From: Hyphomicrobiales bacterium
GTDB taxonomy: Bacteria; Pseudomonadota; Alphaproteobacteria; Rhizobiales; Xanthobacteraceae
NCBI GenBank assembly: GCA_016210825.1
Contig: JACQTM010000059.1
Span: 1-6,819, forward strand
DNA length: 6,819 bases
Direction of reading: 5' to 3'
A program made the translations under genes and the position numbers. Below the pieces are notes generated by a model that ran no database searches, was not told the DNA's origin, and saw only the letters and a program-made list of their open reading frames with translations. Numbering within the stretch: the stretch's first letter is position 1; every line of letters starts with the position of its first letter. Shown here piece by piece: positions 1 to 6,151 of the stretch.

Positions 1-1
1 C

Positions 2-1213
2 GAGGTGATGCGCACGGGCAAATCGTCCGCCGCGGTCCCCGTCGCAGGCTTCCCCGTGGCGAGTGACGTGCGCGTCGGCGGCGACGAGAGCCAGACGCGC
101 TTCGTCGTCGATCTCACACGCAAGGTGGATATCCGCGCGTTCACGCTGGCCGATCCCTATCGCGTCGTCATCGACCTGCCGCAGGTGACGTTCAATCTGC
201 CTGCCAAGACCGGTGACAAGGGACGCGGCCTCGTGAAAGCCTTCCGCTACGGCCTGGTGATGCAGGGCGGCTCGCGCATCGTCATGGACGTCTCAAAGCC
301 CGTGCGCGTGGAAAAGACGTTCATGCTCGAAGCCAGCGCCGATCACCCTGCGCGCCTCGTGGTCGATCTCGCCGCCACCGACCGCGAGAACTTCATGCGC
401 AATCTTGCAATAGAGAACAAGACGGCACGCGCGTTGGACAACGTGCCGCGCCGCGAAAGCCAGACAAAGGCCGCCGAACCCAAAACGACCGACGATCCGC
501 GCCCGATCGTCGTGATCGATCCCGGTCATGGCGGTATCGACACCGGCACGAAAGCCGCAAACGAGGTCATGGAAAAGACGATCGTGCTCGAATTCGGCCT
601 GTTGCTGCGCGACCATATCGAGAAGACTGGAAAATACCGCGTGGTAATGACGCGCACCGACGATAGCTTCGTTCCGCTTGGCGATCGCATGCGGCTCGGG
701 CGCGAGCGCAAGGCGCAGCTGTTCATTTCCATTCACGCGGATTGGTTGCCGAAATCGGAAGGCGACGTGCAGGGTGCGACCGTCTATACGCTGTCGGATA
801 CCGCCTCCGACAGCGAGGCCGCCCGTCTCGCCGAAGCCGAGAATCGCGCCGACGTGATCGCCGGCATCGATCTGAGCAGCGAACCAAATGATGTTGCCGA
901 TATCTTGATCGATCTCGCTCATCGCGAGACCAAGACGTTCGCAGTACACTTCGCGCGTACGCTGGTGGGCGAATTAAAAAACACGGTGCGCCTGCACAAG
1001 CATCCGATAAAATCCGCGGGCTTCAAGGTGCTGCGCGCGCCGGACGTGCCCTCGGTGCTGCTTGAGCTCGGCTACGTCTCCAACCGCGACGACCTCAAGC
1101 TGCTCAATACCGGGGCGTGGCGGCAAAAGGCCGCCGAAAGCATGGTCAAGGCGATCGATACCTTTTTCGCAACGCGCATTGCCGGCGCGAATCCGGCACG
1201 CGGCTCGAACTAA
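2..1213 (+). CDS. amiC: N-acetylmuramoyl-L-alanine amidase, AmiC type (5' partial)
   Basis: A periplasmic zinc amidase that cuts the amide bond between N-acetylmuramic acid and the peptide stem, normally to split septal peptidoglycan during daughter-cell separation. Numbering from the GTG at position 5, residues about 17-125 resemble an AMIN (cell-wall targeting) domain. A charged linker follows, then an Amidase_3 domain at about 167-390. The expected zinc ligands are visible: His175 in DPGHGG, Glu190, and His244 in SIHAD. Glu354 in LLELGYVSN is the expected catalytic glutamate. Residues about 265-310 form an Ala/Glu/Asp-rich insertion, like the autoinhibitory helix of AmiB/AmiC enzymes that must be displaced by an activator. 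The frame is open to the left edge and no signal peptide is seen, so the true start and export signal lie outside the window; GTG5/ATG8 are probably internal codons. Stop is TAA. It precedes the PBP1A gene by 161 bp on the same strand, fitting a shared cell-wall role. The family is secure; the symbol is by similarity. Confidence 0.93.
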   Translation, partial: EVMRTGKSSAAVPVAGFPVASDVRVGGDESQTRFVVDLTRKVDIRAFTLADPYRVVIDLPQVTFNLPAKTGDKGRGLVKAFRYGLVMQGGSRIVMDVSKPVRVEKTFMLEASADHPARLVVDLAATDRENFMRNLAIENKTARALDNVPRRESQTKAAEPKTTDDPRPIVVIDPGHGGIDTGTKAANEVMEKTIVLEFGLLLRDHIEKTGKYRVVMTRTDDSFVPLGDRMRLGRERKAQLFISIHADWLPKSEGDVQGATVYTLSDTASDSEAARLAEAENRADVIAGIDLSSEPNDVADILIDLAHRETKTFAVHFARTLVGELKNTVRLHKHPIKSAGFKVLRAPDVPSVLLELGYVSNRDDLKLLNTGAWRQKAAESMVKAIDTFFATRIAGANPARGSN

Positions 1214-1225
1214 GACGAGGGTTCA

Positions 1226-1254
1226 TTGGCAAAGCCTCAGTTTGACCATAAAAA
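1226..1254 (+). promoter_or_regulatory. Possible sigma-70-like promoter ahead of mrcA
   Basis: TTGGCA (1226-1231) and TAAAAA (1249-1254) are separated by 17 bp. They lie in the 161-bp gap between the amidase stop and the PBP1A start, about 120 bp upstream of the latter. The match is fair in spacing and modest in the -10 box. The gap itself shows no gene and no convincing terminator, so mrcA could also be read through from the amidase gene. Confidence 0.3.
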
Positions 1255-1362
1255 CGCGGGAAATCCCGACGCGACCGGAACGCGGCACCGCGCAGCGGTT
1301 GGCGGCATTCGATTGAAACTGAAACATCCAACGGCGGCGGGATCGCATGGCGCTCTCGCCGC

Positions 1363-1368
1363 AAGGTG
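1363..1368 (+). promoter_or_regulatory. Ribosome binding site that decides the mrcA start
   Basis: AAGGTG ends 6 nt before ATG 1375 and is the best Shine-Dalgarno-like sequence in the area. It overlaps the in-frame GTG at 1366, which has no comparable site of its own. This favours ATG 1375, so the protein begins MRLLLRFFGF, over the start three codons earlier. Confidence 0.5.
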
Positions 1369-1374
1369 CGGGCG

Positions 1375-3852
1375 ATGAGGCTTTTACTGCGCTTTTTCGG
1401 TTTTCTGTTCGCGTTGGGGACGATCGTCTTTCTCGTCGGCGTCGCCGCTGCCGCGGGCCTGATGTGGCATTTCTCCAAGGACCTGCCGGATTACTCGCAG
1501 CTCCAGGATTACGAGCCGCCGGTCATGACGCGGGTGCATGCCTCGGACGGCTCCCTGCTCGCCGAATATGCGCGCGAGCGGCGGCTGTACATTCCGATCC
1601 AGGCGGTGCCGAAGCCGGTCATCAACGCCTTCCTCGCCGCCGAGGACAAGAATTTCTACGAGCATGGCGGGCTCGATTTCTCCGGCATCGTGCGCGCCGG
1701 GCTGATCTACTTGCAGAACTACGGCTCGAACCGCCGTCCCCAAGGCGCCTCGACGATCACCCAACAAGTCGCGAAAAACTTCCTTCTCAGCAACGAGATT
1801 TCGTTCGATCGTAAGATTAAGGAAGCGCTGTTGGCGATGAAGATCGAGCGCACCTATTCCAAGGACAAGATTCTCGAGCTCTATCTCAACGAGATCTACC
1901 TCGGCCTTGGCGCCTACGGAATCGCTGCCGCCTCGCTCATCTATTTCGACAAATCCGTGCATGAGCTCAACGTACCGGAAGCGGCCTATCTCGCAGCCTT
2001 GCCGAAGGCGCCGACAACGTTGCATCCGTTTCGCCAGCGTGAGCGTGCCATCGAGCGGCGCAACTACGTCATCGACCGCATGGTTGACGACCGCTACATC
2101 ACGCCGGCTGATGGTACGAAGGCGAAGAAAGAACCGCTCAACGTCACTCCGCGGTCGACCGGCCCGCACATCTTCGCAGCGGAATATTTCGCCGAAGAAG
2201 TGCGGCGCGAAATTTATGAGCGTTACGGGGAAAAGAAGCTCTATGAGGGCGGGCTGTCGGTGCGTACGACGCTCGATCCCAAGCTGCAGGTGGCCGCGCG
2301 CAAGGCACTGGTGGACGGTCTCATCAAGTTTGACGAAGGCCAGGGTTATCGCGGCCCGGTGGCGACGATCGACATCACCGGCGACTGGGGATTGAAACTC
2401 GTCGAGGTCAGGGCGCTTTCGGATGTCGCGCCCTGGCGCATGGCGGTGGTGCTCGAGACGTCGGACCAGTCAGCGCGGGTTGGGTTCCAGCCAGCGCGCG
2501 AACCCGGCGGCGCGATCGCCAAGGAGCGCCAAGTCGGCATCATTCCGTTCGATGGCGTTAAATGGGCGAAGGCGGCGGAGGGACCGTCCCGCGGCAAGCA
2601 GCCGGCCAAGGTGTCGCAGGTCCTCACGCCGGGCGACGTCATTTATGCCGAACCATTCCCGAACACGACCGCAAATGCCAACCAATATCGCTTGCGCCAA
2701 ATTCCGGAAGTCTCCGGCGCGATCACGGCGATGGATCCGTGGACCGGTCGCGTGCTCGCGCTCGTCGGTGGCTTCTCCTTCGACCAGAGCCAGTTCAACC
2801 GCGCGACGCAGGCGTTGCGTCAGCCTGGCTCCGCGTTCAAGCCGTTCGTCTATGCGACCGCGCTCGATAACGGCTATACGCCCTCGACCGTCGTGGTCGA
2901 TGGGCCGATCGAGATCGATCAGGGTCCCGGCCTGCCGCCGTGGCGGCCGGAAAATTATTCGACCGGCAAATATTACGGCCCTTCGACGCTGCGCACCGGC
3001 ATCGAACAATCGCGCAACACGATGACGGTGCGCCTCGCCCAGGACGTCGGCATGCCGTTGATTGCCGAATATGCCAAGCGCTTTGGCGTATATGACGATC
3101 TGCCGACTTATCTATCGTTTGCGCTCGGCGCCGGCGAGACCACGGTTCTGCGCATGGTCGCGGCCTATGCGATGTTCGACAATGGCGGCAAACGCATCAG
3201 GCCGACCTTGGTCGATCGCATCCAAGACCGTTACGGCCACACCGTGTACAAGCACGACACGCGTGAGTGCCGCGGTTGCGACGCCGACAAGTGGCGCGGC
3301 CAAGCCGAGCCAGTGCTGGTGGACAAACGAGAGCGCGTGATCGACCCGATGACCGCCTATCAGATCACCTCGATGATGGAAGGCGTTGTCCTGCGCGGCA
3401 CGGCGACGGTGGTAAAAGATGTCGGCAAGCCGATCGCCGGCAAGACCGGTACCACCAACGAGGAGAAGGATGCCTGGTTCATCGGCTTTTCGCCCGATCT
3501 CGTGGTCGGGAGTTATATCGGCTATGACAAGCCACGGCATCTGGCGCGCGGGGCCACCGGCGGCCATCTCGCAGCCCCGATCGTCAGAGATTTCCTCAAA
3601 GTCGCGCTTGCCGACAAGCCGGCGGTGCCGTTCCGTGTGCCGCCGGGCATCAAGCTTATCCGCATCGACGCCAAGAGCGGATTGCGCGCCGGTCCGGAGG
3701 CGAGCCATGCTATTCTCGAAGCCTTCAAACCCGGCACCGCGCCACCCGACGCCAACTCGGTGATCGGCGTCACCAGCATGCAGGGCGGCCCATTCGGCGT
3801 GACACCGGAGACCGACCGCGCGGTCGGCTCAGGCCGCGGCGGGCTGTTCTGA
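1375..3852 (+). CDS. mrcA: Penicillin-binding protein 1A, bifunctional class A
   Basis: A bifunctional peptidoglycan synthase anchored in the inner membrane with its catalytic part in the periplasm. It polymerises lipid II into glycan strands and cross-links the stem peptides. Numbered from ATG 1375 (825 aa): one membrane anchor at about 5-30. A GT51 transglycosylase follows at about 55-235, with catalytic Glu90 in EDKNFYEHGG, then the RRPQGASTITQQVAKNF block and the YSKDKILELYLNEIYLG block. A linker/OB-like region spans about 310-440. The transpeptidase spans about 445-735, with the acyl-enzyme serine in SAFK (Ser486-Lys489), SRN (546-548) and KTGTT (from Lys690). All active-site motifs are intact and the length is normal for alphaproteobacterial PBP1A. 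A CxxC pair (Cys632, Cys635) sits in the loop between SRN and KTG. It lies between the amidase gene and prfB; a hairpin 46 bp after its stop may end its transcript. The gene is also called ponA. Confidence 0.96.
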   Translation: MRLLLRFFGFLFALGTIVFLVGVAAAAGLMWHFSKDLPDYSQLQDYEPPVMTRVHASDGSLLAEYARERRLYIPIQAVPKPVINAFLAAEDKNFYEHGGLDFSGIVRAGLIYLQNYGSNRRPQGASTITQQVAKNFLLSNEISFDRKIKEALLAMKIERTYSKDKILELYLNEIYLGLGAYGIAAASLIYFDKSVHELNVPEAAYLAALPKAPTTLHPFRQRERAIERRNYVIDRMVDDRYITPADGTKAKKEPLNVTPRSTGPHIFAAEYFAEEVRREIYERYGEKKLYEGGLSVRTTLDPKLQVAARKALVDGLIKFDEGQGYRGPVATIDITGDWGLKLVEVRALSDVAPWRMAVVLETSDQSARVGFQPAREPGGAIAKERQVGIIPFDGVKWAKAAEGPSRGKQPAKVSQVLTPGDVIYAEPFPNTTANANQYRLRQIPEVSGAITAMDPWTGRVLALVGGFSFDQSQFNRATQALRQPGSAFKPFVYATALDNGYTPSTVVVDGPIEIDQGPGLPPWRPENYSTGKYYGPSTLRTGIEQSRNTMTVRLAQDVGMPLIAEYAKRFGVYDDLPTYLSFALGAGETTVLRMVAAYAMFDNGGKRIRPTLVDRIQDRYGHTVYKHDTRECRGCDADKWRGQAEPVLVDKRERVIDPMTAYQITSMMEGVVLRGTATVVKDVGKPIAGKTGTTNEEKDAWFIGFSPDLVVGSYIGYDKPRHLARGATGGHLAAPIVRDFLKVALADKPAVPFRVPPGIKLIRIDAKSGLRAGPEASHAILEAFKPGTAPPDANSVIGVTSMQGGPFGVTPETDRAVGSGRGGLF

Positions 3853-3898
3853 AACGGTTGCGCGTCGGCGCTTTGCTGGCTACATGACGAACGCGAAC

Positions 3899-3925
3899 GG
3901 GCGGTGATCGAACGGATCGCCGCCC
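3899..3925 (+). terminator. GC-rich hairpin between mrcA and prfB, possible terminator
   Basis: An 11-bp stem (3899-3909 with 3915-3925, one G-U pair) closes a 5-nt loop, GAACG. It is followed by AGTTT, so the T-tract is poor for a classic intrinsic terminator. It begins 46 bp after the mrcA stop and ends 26 bp before the prfB ATG. It could stop mrcA transcripts, protect their 3' end, or sit as a hairpin in the prfB leader. The stem is directly visible; the function is inferred. Confidence 0.45.
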
Positions 3926-3951
3926 AGTTTACAACAAGCAATCGAAAGTAC

Positions 3952-5083
3952 ATGCGCGCGGAAACCGAAGCTCTGGTCGAAGACATCAAGCGGTCACTCG
4001 GACTGCTGAGGAGGCATCTTTGACTTCGACACCTCGAAGGCGCGGCTTGCCGAGCTGAACAAGCTCGCGGAAGACCCCAATCTCTGGAACGACCAGCAGC
4101 GTGCGCAGAAGGTGATGCAGGAGCGCAACACGCTCGAAGATCAACTCTCATCACTTGGCCGCATGGAGCAGGAGCTCGACGACCAGATCACGATGATCGG
4201 GCTCGGCGAGGCCGAGAAGGATGGCAAGGTCGTCGGCGAAGCGGAAGCGGCGCTCAAAAAACTCAAAGCCGAAGCTGCGCGGCGCGAGCTTGAGGCGTTA
4301 CTCTCCGGCGAGGCTGACAGCAACGACAGTTATCTCGAAGTTCATGCCGGCGCCGGCGGCACGGAGAGCCAAGACTGGGCGAACATGCTGATGCGCATGT
4401 ATACCCGCTGGGCCGAGGCGCACGGCCACAAGGTCGAGTGGATCGAGGAGACCGAGGGCGAGGAAGCCGGCATTAAGTCGGCGACCATCCAGGTCAAGGG
4501 ACGCAACGCCTTTGGCTGGCTGAAAACCGAGAATGGCGTGCATCGCCTGGTGCGCATCTCTCCTTATGACAGCAACGCGCGGCGACACACCTCATTCGCC
4601 AGCGTCAACGTCTACCCGGTGATCGACGATCGCATCATCATCGACGTCAAGGAGGCCGACGTCAAAGTCGACACCATGCGCGCGAGCGGCGCCGGCGGCC
4701 AGCATGTGAACAAGACGGATTCCGCCGTGCGGCTCACCCATATCCCGACCAACATCGTGGTGTTTTGCCAGAACGACCGTTCCCAGCACCGCAACCGCGC
4801 GCAGGCCTGGGACATGCTTCGCGCCAAGCTGTACGAGCGCGAATTGAAGAAGCGTGAGGAAATCGCCGCCGCCGAGCAGGCGGCCAAGACCGATATCGGC
4901 TGGGGCCATCAAATTCGGTCGTATGTCTTGCAGCCCTATCAGATGGTCAAGGATTTGCGCACCGGAGTCTCGACCTCCAACACTTCGGGCGTGCTCGACG
5001 GCGACCTCGATCAATTCATGCAAGCGGCGCTCGCGCAAAAGGCCTTCGGCGGCGGGCCGGAGGAAATCGAGGACGTGGAGTAG
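3952..5083 (+). CDS. prfB: Peptide chain release factor 2, with programmed +1 frameshift
   Basis: Cytosolic release factor that recognises UGA and UAA in the ribosomal A site and triggers peptidyl-tRNA hydrolysis. It is made by joining two frames. Codons 1-23 run from ATG 3952 to CTT 4018-4020 and meet an in-frame TGA at 4021. Skipping T4021 continues at GAC 4022 to TAG 5081-5083, giving 376 aa, the usual RF2 length. In the joined protein the stop-codon recognition tripeptide is SPY (203-205) within SPYDSNARRHTSF. The catalytic GGQ is at 248-250 within SGAGGQHVN, with Ala rather than Thr two residues before the SGAGGQ glycine. The family-typical C-terminal block SDIGWG-like (TDIGWGHQIRSYVL) is present. 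The start at 3952 is chosen because it puts the shift at codon 23-24, close to the E. coli position (25-26); an in-frame GTG at 3904 is less likely. Initiation downstream of the TGA (for example GTG 4112) would remove part of domain 1. No strong Shine-Dalgarno precedes the ATG. The shift gives negative autoregulation by RF2 level. Confidence 0.96.
4009..4024 (+). promoter_or_regulatory. prfB: RF2 programmed +1 frameshift signal
   Basis: AGGAGG (4009-4014), CAT, the slippery codon CTT (4018-4020), then TGA followed by C. This is the same arrangement as the E. coli prfB shift site: an internal Shine-Dalgarno three bases ahead of CTT, and the weak UGA-C stop context. When RF2 is scarce, termination at this UGA is slow, the CUU-bound tRNA slips to UUU, and translation resumes at GAC. 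When RF2 is abundant, a 23-residue peptide ends here. Seen directly; the mechanism is established for the family. Confidence 0.95.
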
Positions 5084-5085
5084 GT

Positions 5086-5106
5086 CCGCCGAAAGGAAAA
5101 CGGCGG
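5086..5106 (+). terminator. Short hairpin just after prfB, weak terminator candidate
   Basis: CCGCCG (5086-5091) and CGGCGG (5101-5106) are perfect inverted repeats around the 9-nt A-rich loop AAAGGAAAA, starting 2 bp after the prfB stop. No T-tract follows, so it is at best a weak or Rho-assisted end or a 3'-end stabiliser. Confidence 0.3.
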
Positions 5107-5130
5107 GGCGATCGGCCTCGCCTGTCTCCA

Positions 5131-5310
5131 AAGATCACGATCAAGCACGGGCCGATCAAGAAGCTCGACATGGACGACGGTATGACAATGGTGTTCCGCG
5201 TTCAGGATCCGGCGATGACGAAAGCCATCAAAGCCGGCGACAAGATCAAATTCGATGCTGATAAGGTCAATGGGCAATTCACGGTGACGAAAATCGAAAA
5301 AGCGAAATAG
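5131..5310 (+). pseudogene. CusF-type copper-binding domain, 5'-truncated
   Basis: Codons 5131-5310 encode a recognisable CusF_Ec-type domain: KITIKHGPIKKLDM, then GMTMVFRVQDPAM, AGDKIKFDADKVNGQFTV and a C-terminal EKAK before TAG. Full-length relatives are small periplasmic Cu(I)/Ag(I) chaperones. The His of KHG and the two Met of MTM correspond to E. coli CusF metal ligands His36, Met47 and Met49; the Trp44 position is Met (LDM). One extra residue appears between LDM and MTM (DDG) compared with the E. coli spacing. The signal peptide and first strand (about 30-40 residues) are missing: only 47 bp separate the prfB stop from the first homologous codon. The frame there has no ATG, GTG or TTG; the first ATG (5170) lies inside the metal-binding loop. 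I therefore call it a truncated remnant, although the remaining frame is intact and translation from an unusual start such as CTG 5122 cannot be excluded. Confidence 0.7.
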
Positions 5311-5324
5311 GCATCAAGCGTCTC

Positions 5325-5370
5325 GCGGGGTGCGGACCGTCATTGGCAACGATCAAGGTTCGTACCCCGC
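5325..5370 (+). terminator. Long imperfect hairpin after the CusF fragment
   Basis: The 14-base arms 5325-5338 and 5357-5370 pair along their full length with two G-U wobbles, closing an 18-nt loop. It starts 14 bp after the CusF-fragment stop and is followed by AATCTTCGTTTCG, only moderately T-rich. The most likely role is a terminator for the truncated CusF transcript. On the - strand it lies 78 bp beyond the cytochrome b561 stop and could also block convergent transcription; a separate TTTTTT run on that strand lies at about 5388-5393. The rest of the 138-bp gap (5311-5448) shows nothing else. Confidence 0.45.
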
Positions 5371-5448
5371 AATCTTCGTTTCGCTTTAAAAAAGAGCATT
5401 CACTCGGCACCATTCGTTTCAGTCTGCCCAATGTTGATTACCCCCGCT

Positions 5449-5964
5449 TCATCGGCTGGGCATCATCATCCGCTTCAACAGCCCATCACGAAGCATGAAT
5501 TGGTGCCAAAGCGCCGCCGCGACATGCAGCGCGACCAGCCAAATTCCGATTTTCGTCAACGTGACATGATACGGTCCGAACGCCCGCGAAAAATACATTG
5601 TTCCCGTTCCGGTTACCGTTAATGCCAAAATGCCGCAATAGAGGCCAATGTGCGTCGCGTGCGCCAGCCAGCGTTGCCATACGGACATCGCGGACGGTAA
5701 TTTTGGAACCCCGTGGAACACGCGCAACGCCAGAAGAGCGATCGCTAGCAGCAATATTGTCCAACCGCTCCATGCGTGGATCTTGTGAAACAATAAGTCG
5801 AGCTGCGATGGCTTGATCCCAAAGGGGTTAACCACGTGCGTTCTCTGGATCGCGCTTGCCGTCGGAAATTGCACGACGCACAGGGCAAGGATTGCCCAAT
5901 GCGCTGCCTTTTGCATCAATGAATAATTCGATGCGGTGCGCAACTTCCAGGTCAACGATTTCAT
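5449..5964 (-). CDS. Cytochrome b561-family membrane protein
   Basis: A small inner-membrane di-heme b-type cytochrome that probably passes electrons between the quinone pool and a periplasmic partner; the partner is unknown. From ATG 5964 (171 aa) four membrane spans are seen at about 20-38, 62-82, 104-125 and 135-155. The histidines sit where this family binds heme: His22 in KAAHW at span 1, His63 in HAWSG (the HxxxG pattern) at span 2, His105 in HIGLY at span 3, and His147/His154 in LHVAAALWH at span 4. Length is normal and the gene appears intact. An in-frame TTG at 5988 would add 8 residues; ATG 5964 is preferred because it places the first heme histidine at the usual distance from the N-terminus. 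Neither start has a strong Shine-Dalgarno. It is convergent with the CusF fragment and divergent from the Met-rich microprotein gene, and has its own promoter candidate upstream. GC is lower than in prfB or mrcA. Confidence 0.88.
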   Translation of the reverse strand: MKSLTWKLRTASNYSLMQKAAHWAILALCVVQFPTASAIQRTHVVNPFGIKPSQLDLLFHKIHAWSGWTILLLAIALLALRVFHGVPKLPSAMSVWQRWLAHATHIGLYCGILALTVTGTGTMYFSRAFGPYHVTLTKIGIWLVALHVAAALWHQFMLRDGLLKRMMMPSR

Positions 5965-6032
5965 CTCGATCGTCGCGGATTTTCGCAATTGGGCTCAAAC
6001 AAGAGGGCAAGAGCGTATTTATGTTTACGGCG

Positions 6033-6061
6033 GTTATCTTTCGGGCTCGTTAAAATGACAA
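6033..6061 (-). promoter_or_regulatory. Sigma-70-like promoter for the cytochrome b561 gene
   Basis: Read on the - strand, TTGTCA (6061-6056) and GATAAC (6038-6033) are separated by exactly 17 bp. The -35 box matches the consensus at 5 of 6 positions and the -10 box at 4 of 6. Transcription would begin near 6026, leaving a leader of about 60 nt to ATG 5964. It lies in an AT-richer stretch between the divergent cytochrome and microprotein genes. No FNR/FixK-type TTGAT-N4-ATCAA box was found here. Confidence 0.5.
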
Positions 6062-6098
6062 TTAGCGGTAACCGAGTCACACTCCGCACCGACTAGGC

Positions 6099-6140
6099 AA
6101 TGGGCACTTCACCATGACGAATTTCGAAAAGGCAAAGTAA
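6099..6140 (+). pseudogene. Relic of a CusF C-terminus
   Basis: In frame 6099-6140 reads NGHFTMTNFEKAK then TAA. The truncated CusF domain ends NGQFTVTKIEKAK then TAG: 9 of 13 residues agree, and my base-by-base comparison with 5269-5310 gives 33 of 42 identical bases. The similarity stops abruptly upstream, and the frame meets a TAA at 6069-6071, so only the tail of a former CusF gene remains. Many differences fall at third positions, which suggests divergence under coding constraint before decay or descent from a separate paralogue. The last nine codons (ATG 6114 to TAA 6140) could still be translated as an 8-residue peptide, MTNFEKAK. Its stop directly abuts the AGGAG of the next gene. Ancestrally this probably was a cusF - microprotein operon. 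Confidence 0.6.
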
Positions 6141-6151
6141 AGGAGAAAGAT

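Noticed and set aside
293..949. Long - strand reading frame opposite the amidase gene
   Set aside because: It lies inside a gene with intact catalytic motifs; the translation is a low-complexity shadow typical of GC-rich antisense frames, with no recognisable domain.
1384..2169. 261-codon - strand frame opposite the PBP1A transglycosylase domain
   Set aside because: Antisense shadow of a strongly conserved coding region; it has no domain and no independent signals.
3522..4154. - strand frame spanning the end of mrcA and the start of prfB
   Set aside because: Overlaps two real genes on the other strand, Ser/Arg/Ala-rich with no recognisable fold.
4112..5083. prfB starting at GTG 4112 as a 323-residue protein
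   Set aside because: RF2 homology continues upstream to 4022 and, through the frameshift signal, to ATG 3952, giving the normal family length.
4592..5131. - strand frame opposite the prfB 3' half
   Set aside because: Shadow of the conserved GGQ-containing region, with no supporting features.
5357..5370. tRNA T-arm-like sequence GGTTCGTACCCCGC, possibly an attachment site
   Set aside because: No acceptor, D or anticodon arm is found around it; the segment is fully explained as one arm of the hairpin at 5325-5370.
5856..6053. + strand frame opposite the cytochrome b561 N-terminus
   Set aside because: Overlaps a clear membrane cytochrome gene and its promoter; no Shine-Dalgarno and no recognisable product.
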